Under the pieces are notes generated by a model. It was not told the origin of the DNA. It saw nothing but the letters and a program-made list of their open reading frames with translations, and ran no database searches. Position numbers and translations under genes: made by a program. Shown one piece after another: positions 5,083-6,002 of a stretch of 6,002 nt of DNA (positions are counted from its first letter, which is position 1; each line of letters starts with the position of its first letter). Origin of the DNA: Chloroflexi bacterium UBA6265 (GTDB lineage Bacteria; Chloroflexota; Chloroflexia; Thermomicrobiales; UBA6265); assembly GCA_002440805.1 (NCBI GenBank), contig DJVD01000267.1, positions 1-6,002 on the forward strand. The letters run 5' to 3'.

Positions 5083-6002
5083 TGGCCGAATTTAATTTCC
5101 TCCGTACGGCCCGCATGCAACCGATTGCAGTGCCGCTGTGGTACGGCTGTGAGGTGCCGGGAACCGATCATGGCGCAATTACGCTGCGCGATGGCCTGGA
5201 ACAACGCTGGCTGGACGGCCATTTCAACACGCTGCTGCGGCGACTCGAGCCGCCGATCACCATCCCGGTAGAGGATGTTCCCCGGGCACGGGCGCGGTTG
5301 CACCAGAACGACCTCGTCTTCCTTGATGCGATTGACAATGCCAATGCGCTGTTGGCCGATGCCGTCGATCAGACGATCAAGCGCGGCCATCTGCCGATCT
5401 CGCTTGGTGGAGACCACGCCCTGGCGATGGGATCCATCGCTGGCGCCGTGCGCAACGCGCAGAAGGTAGGCGTGCTCTGGATCGATACCCATCCGGATAT
5501 CAACACGCCCGAAGGCAGCCTCACGGGTCACATTCACGGCATGCCGCTGGCCGTTGCGATTGGGGCAGCCGAGAAGCATTTACCCCGCAGCACGAACCTC
5601 GCCGGATTCTCACCGATGTTGCAACCCGAGCAGATCGCCTACCTCGGCATTCGCGATATCGATTTGTTCGAGGAGAATCTCATCGTCAAGCACGGCATCT
5701 TCGCCCGCACGATGGATGAATGGAACGATGATGGCATCTTGCCCGGGCTGAAGGCGGCGCTGGCGCATCTGATGAGCACCGGTGTGGACGCAATCCATCT
5801 CTCGTTCGACGTGGATGTGCTCGATCCCGGCATCTTTCCCGGCACCGGCACCCGCTATCCGGGCGGCCTCACCATTCGCGAAGCGAGCCAGGTCCTGCGT
5901 TATCTCGGCACGTGGACCGAAGTGCCGATCCGGTCCATGGATTTCGTGGAACTTAATCCCATGCTGGATACCACTGGCATCAGCACCCAAACCGCGCTGC
6001 AC
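5082..6002 (+). CDS. rocF: Arginase (ureohydrolase family), C-terminus beyond the right edge
   Basis: Arginase hydrolyses L-arginine to L-ornithine and urea at a binuclear Mn(II) centre in the cytoplasm. There are 307 residues with no stop; by family length perhaps 10-20 are missing. All six metal ligands are present: His112 (GGDH), Asp135, His137 and Asp139 (DTHPD), and Asp243 and Asp245 (SFDVD). The stretch DINTPEG...HGMPLA (139-157) is arginase-specific, with Asn141 and the proton-shuttle His152. RDID plus Glu197 and Glu290 (FVELNP) match the residues that hold the substrate amino and guanidinium groups. These features favour arginase over agmatinase or formimidoylglutamase. Differences from the usual DAHxDINTPxTSxSGNIHG loop are Thr136 for Ala, Thr148 for Ser and His150 for Asn. 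The ATG is fixed by the TAATG overlap with argS and the GGAG eight bases before it. The gene is almost certainly co-transcribed with argS. The symbol follows Bacillus usage. Confidence 0.92.
   Translation, partial: MAEFNFLRTARMQPIAVPLWYGCEVPGTDHGAITLRDGLEQRWLDGHFNTLLRRLEPPITIPVEDVPRARARLHQNDLVFLDAIDNANALLADAVDQTIKRGHLPISLGGDHALAMGSIAGAVRNAQKVGVLWIDTHPDINTPEGSLTGHIHGMPLAVAIGAAEKHLPRSTNLAGFSPMLQPEQIAYLGIRDIDLFEENLIVKHGIFARTMDEWNDDGILPGLKAALAHLMSTGVDAIHLSFDVDVLDPGIFPGTGTRYPGGLTIREASQVLRYLGTWTEVPIRSMDFVELNPMLDTTGISTQTALH

Noticed and set aside
4947..5579. Minus-strand open frame of 210 codons opposite the end of argS and the arginase gene
   Set aside because: It straddles two real coupled genes on the other strand and has no motif.
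5082..6002. Agmatinase, formimidoylglutamase or guanidinobutyrase as the identity of the ureohydrolase
   Set aside because: The DINTPE...HGMPLA block and the RDID/Glu197 arrangement are arginase features. Loop substitutions leave some doubt about exact substrate preference, noted as a finding.

Overview
This is a GC-rich bacterial window (by eye a little under 60 % GC). It holds two divergently transcribed blocks, one for aerobic respiration and one for arginine use. The organism is probably a member of Chloroflexota, possibly near Thermomicrobia. That rests on the lipoprotein-type CtaC with a fused cytochrome c, its Ala/Thr/Pro-rich tail and the look of the small membrane protein. It is inference from family resemblance, because no rRNA or marker gene is present.

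Left block (1-2075, minus strand): ctaC then ctaD, encoding subunits II and I of a caa3-type heme-copper cytochrome c oxidase. CtaC carries a lipoprotein signal, two membrane helices, a complete CuA site and a C-terminal cytochrome c domain. CtaD is cut by the left edge after 260 residues. The genes are 62 bases apart, each has its own Shine-Dalgarno site, and they are surely one operon that continues to the left.

Middle (2076-2512): a 437-base divergent intergenic region. I read a sigma70-like promoter for ctaC (TTGACC, 18 bases, TATACG), followed by a leader of about 190 nt. The leader contains a bulged hairpin with a competing alternative pairing. A terminator-like element on the minus strand lies just upstream of that promoter. 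A -10-like TATACT serves the rightward small gene.

Right block (2513-6002, plus strand): a small two-helix membrane protein starting at GTG and ending just before a strong hairpin (2801-2821). Next comes argS, encoding an unusually long arginyl-tRNA synthetase of 738 residues. An arginase gene overlaps argS by one base (TAATG) and is cut by the right edge just short of its C-terminus. ArgS and arginase both consume L-arginine, one to charge tRNA and the other to hydrolyse it to ornithine and urea. Their tight coupling is the most suggestive context in the window.

I saw no mobile element, CRISPR array, tRNA or rRNA gene, and nothing that looks like a wholly new system. The better leads are the ArgRS insertion and its non-canonical KMSKS, the argS-arginase coupling, the altered arginase substrate loop and the structured ctaC leader.
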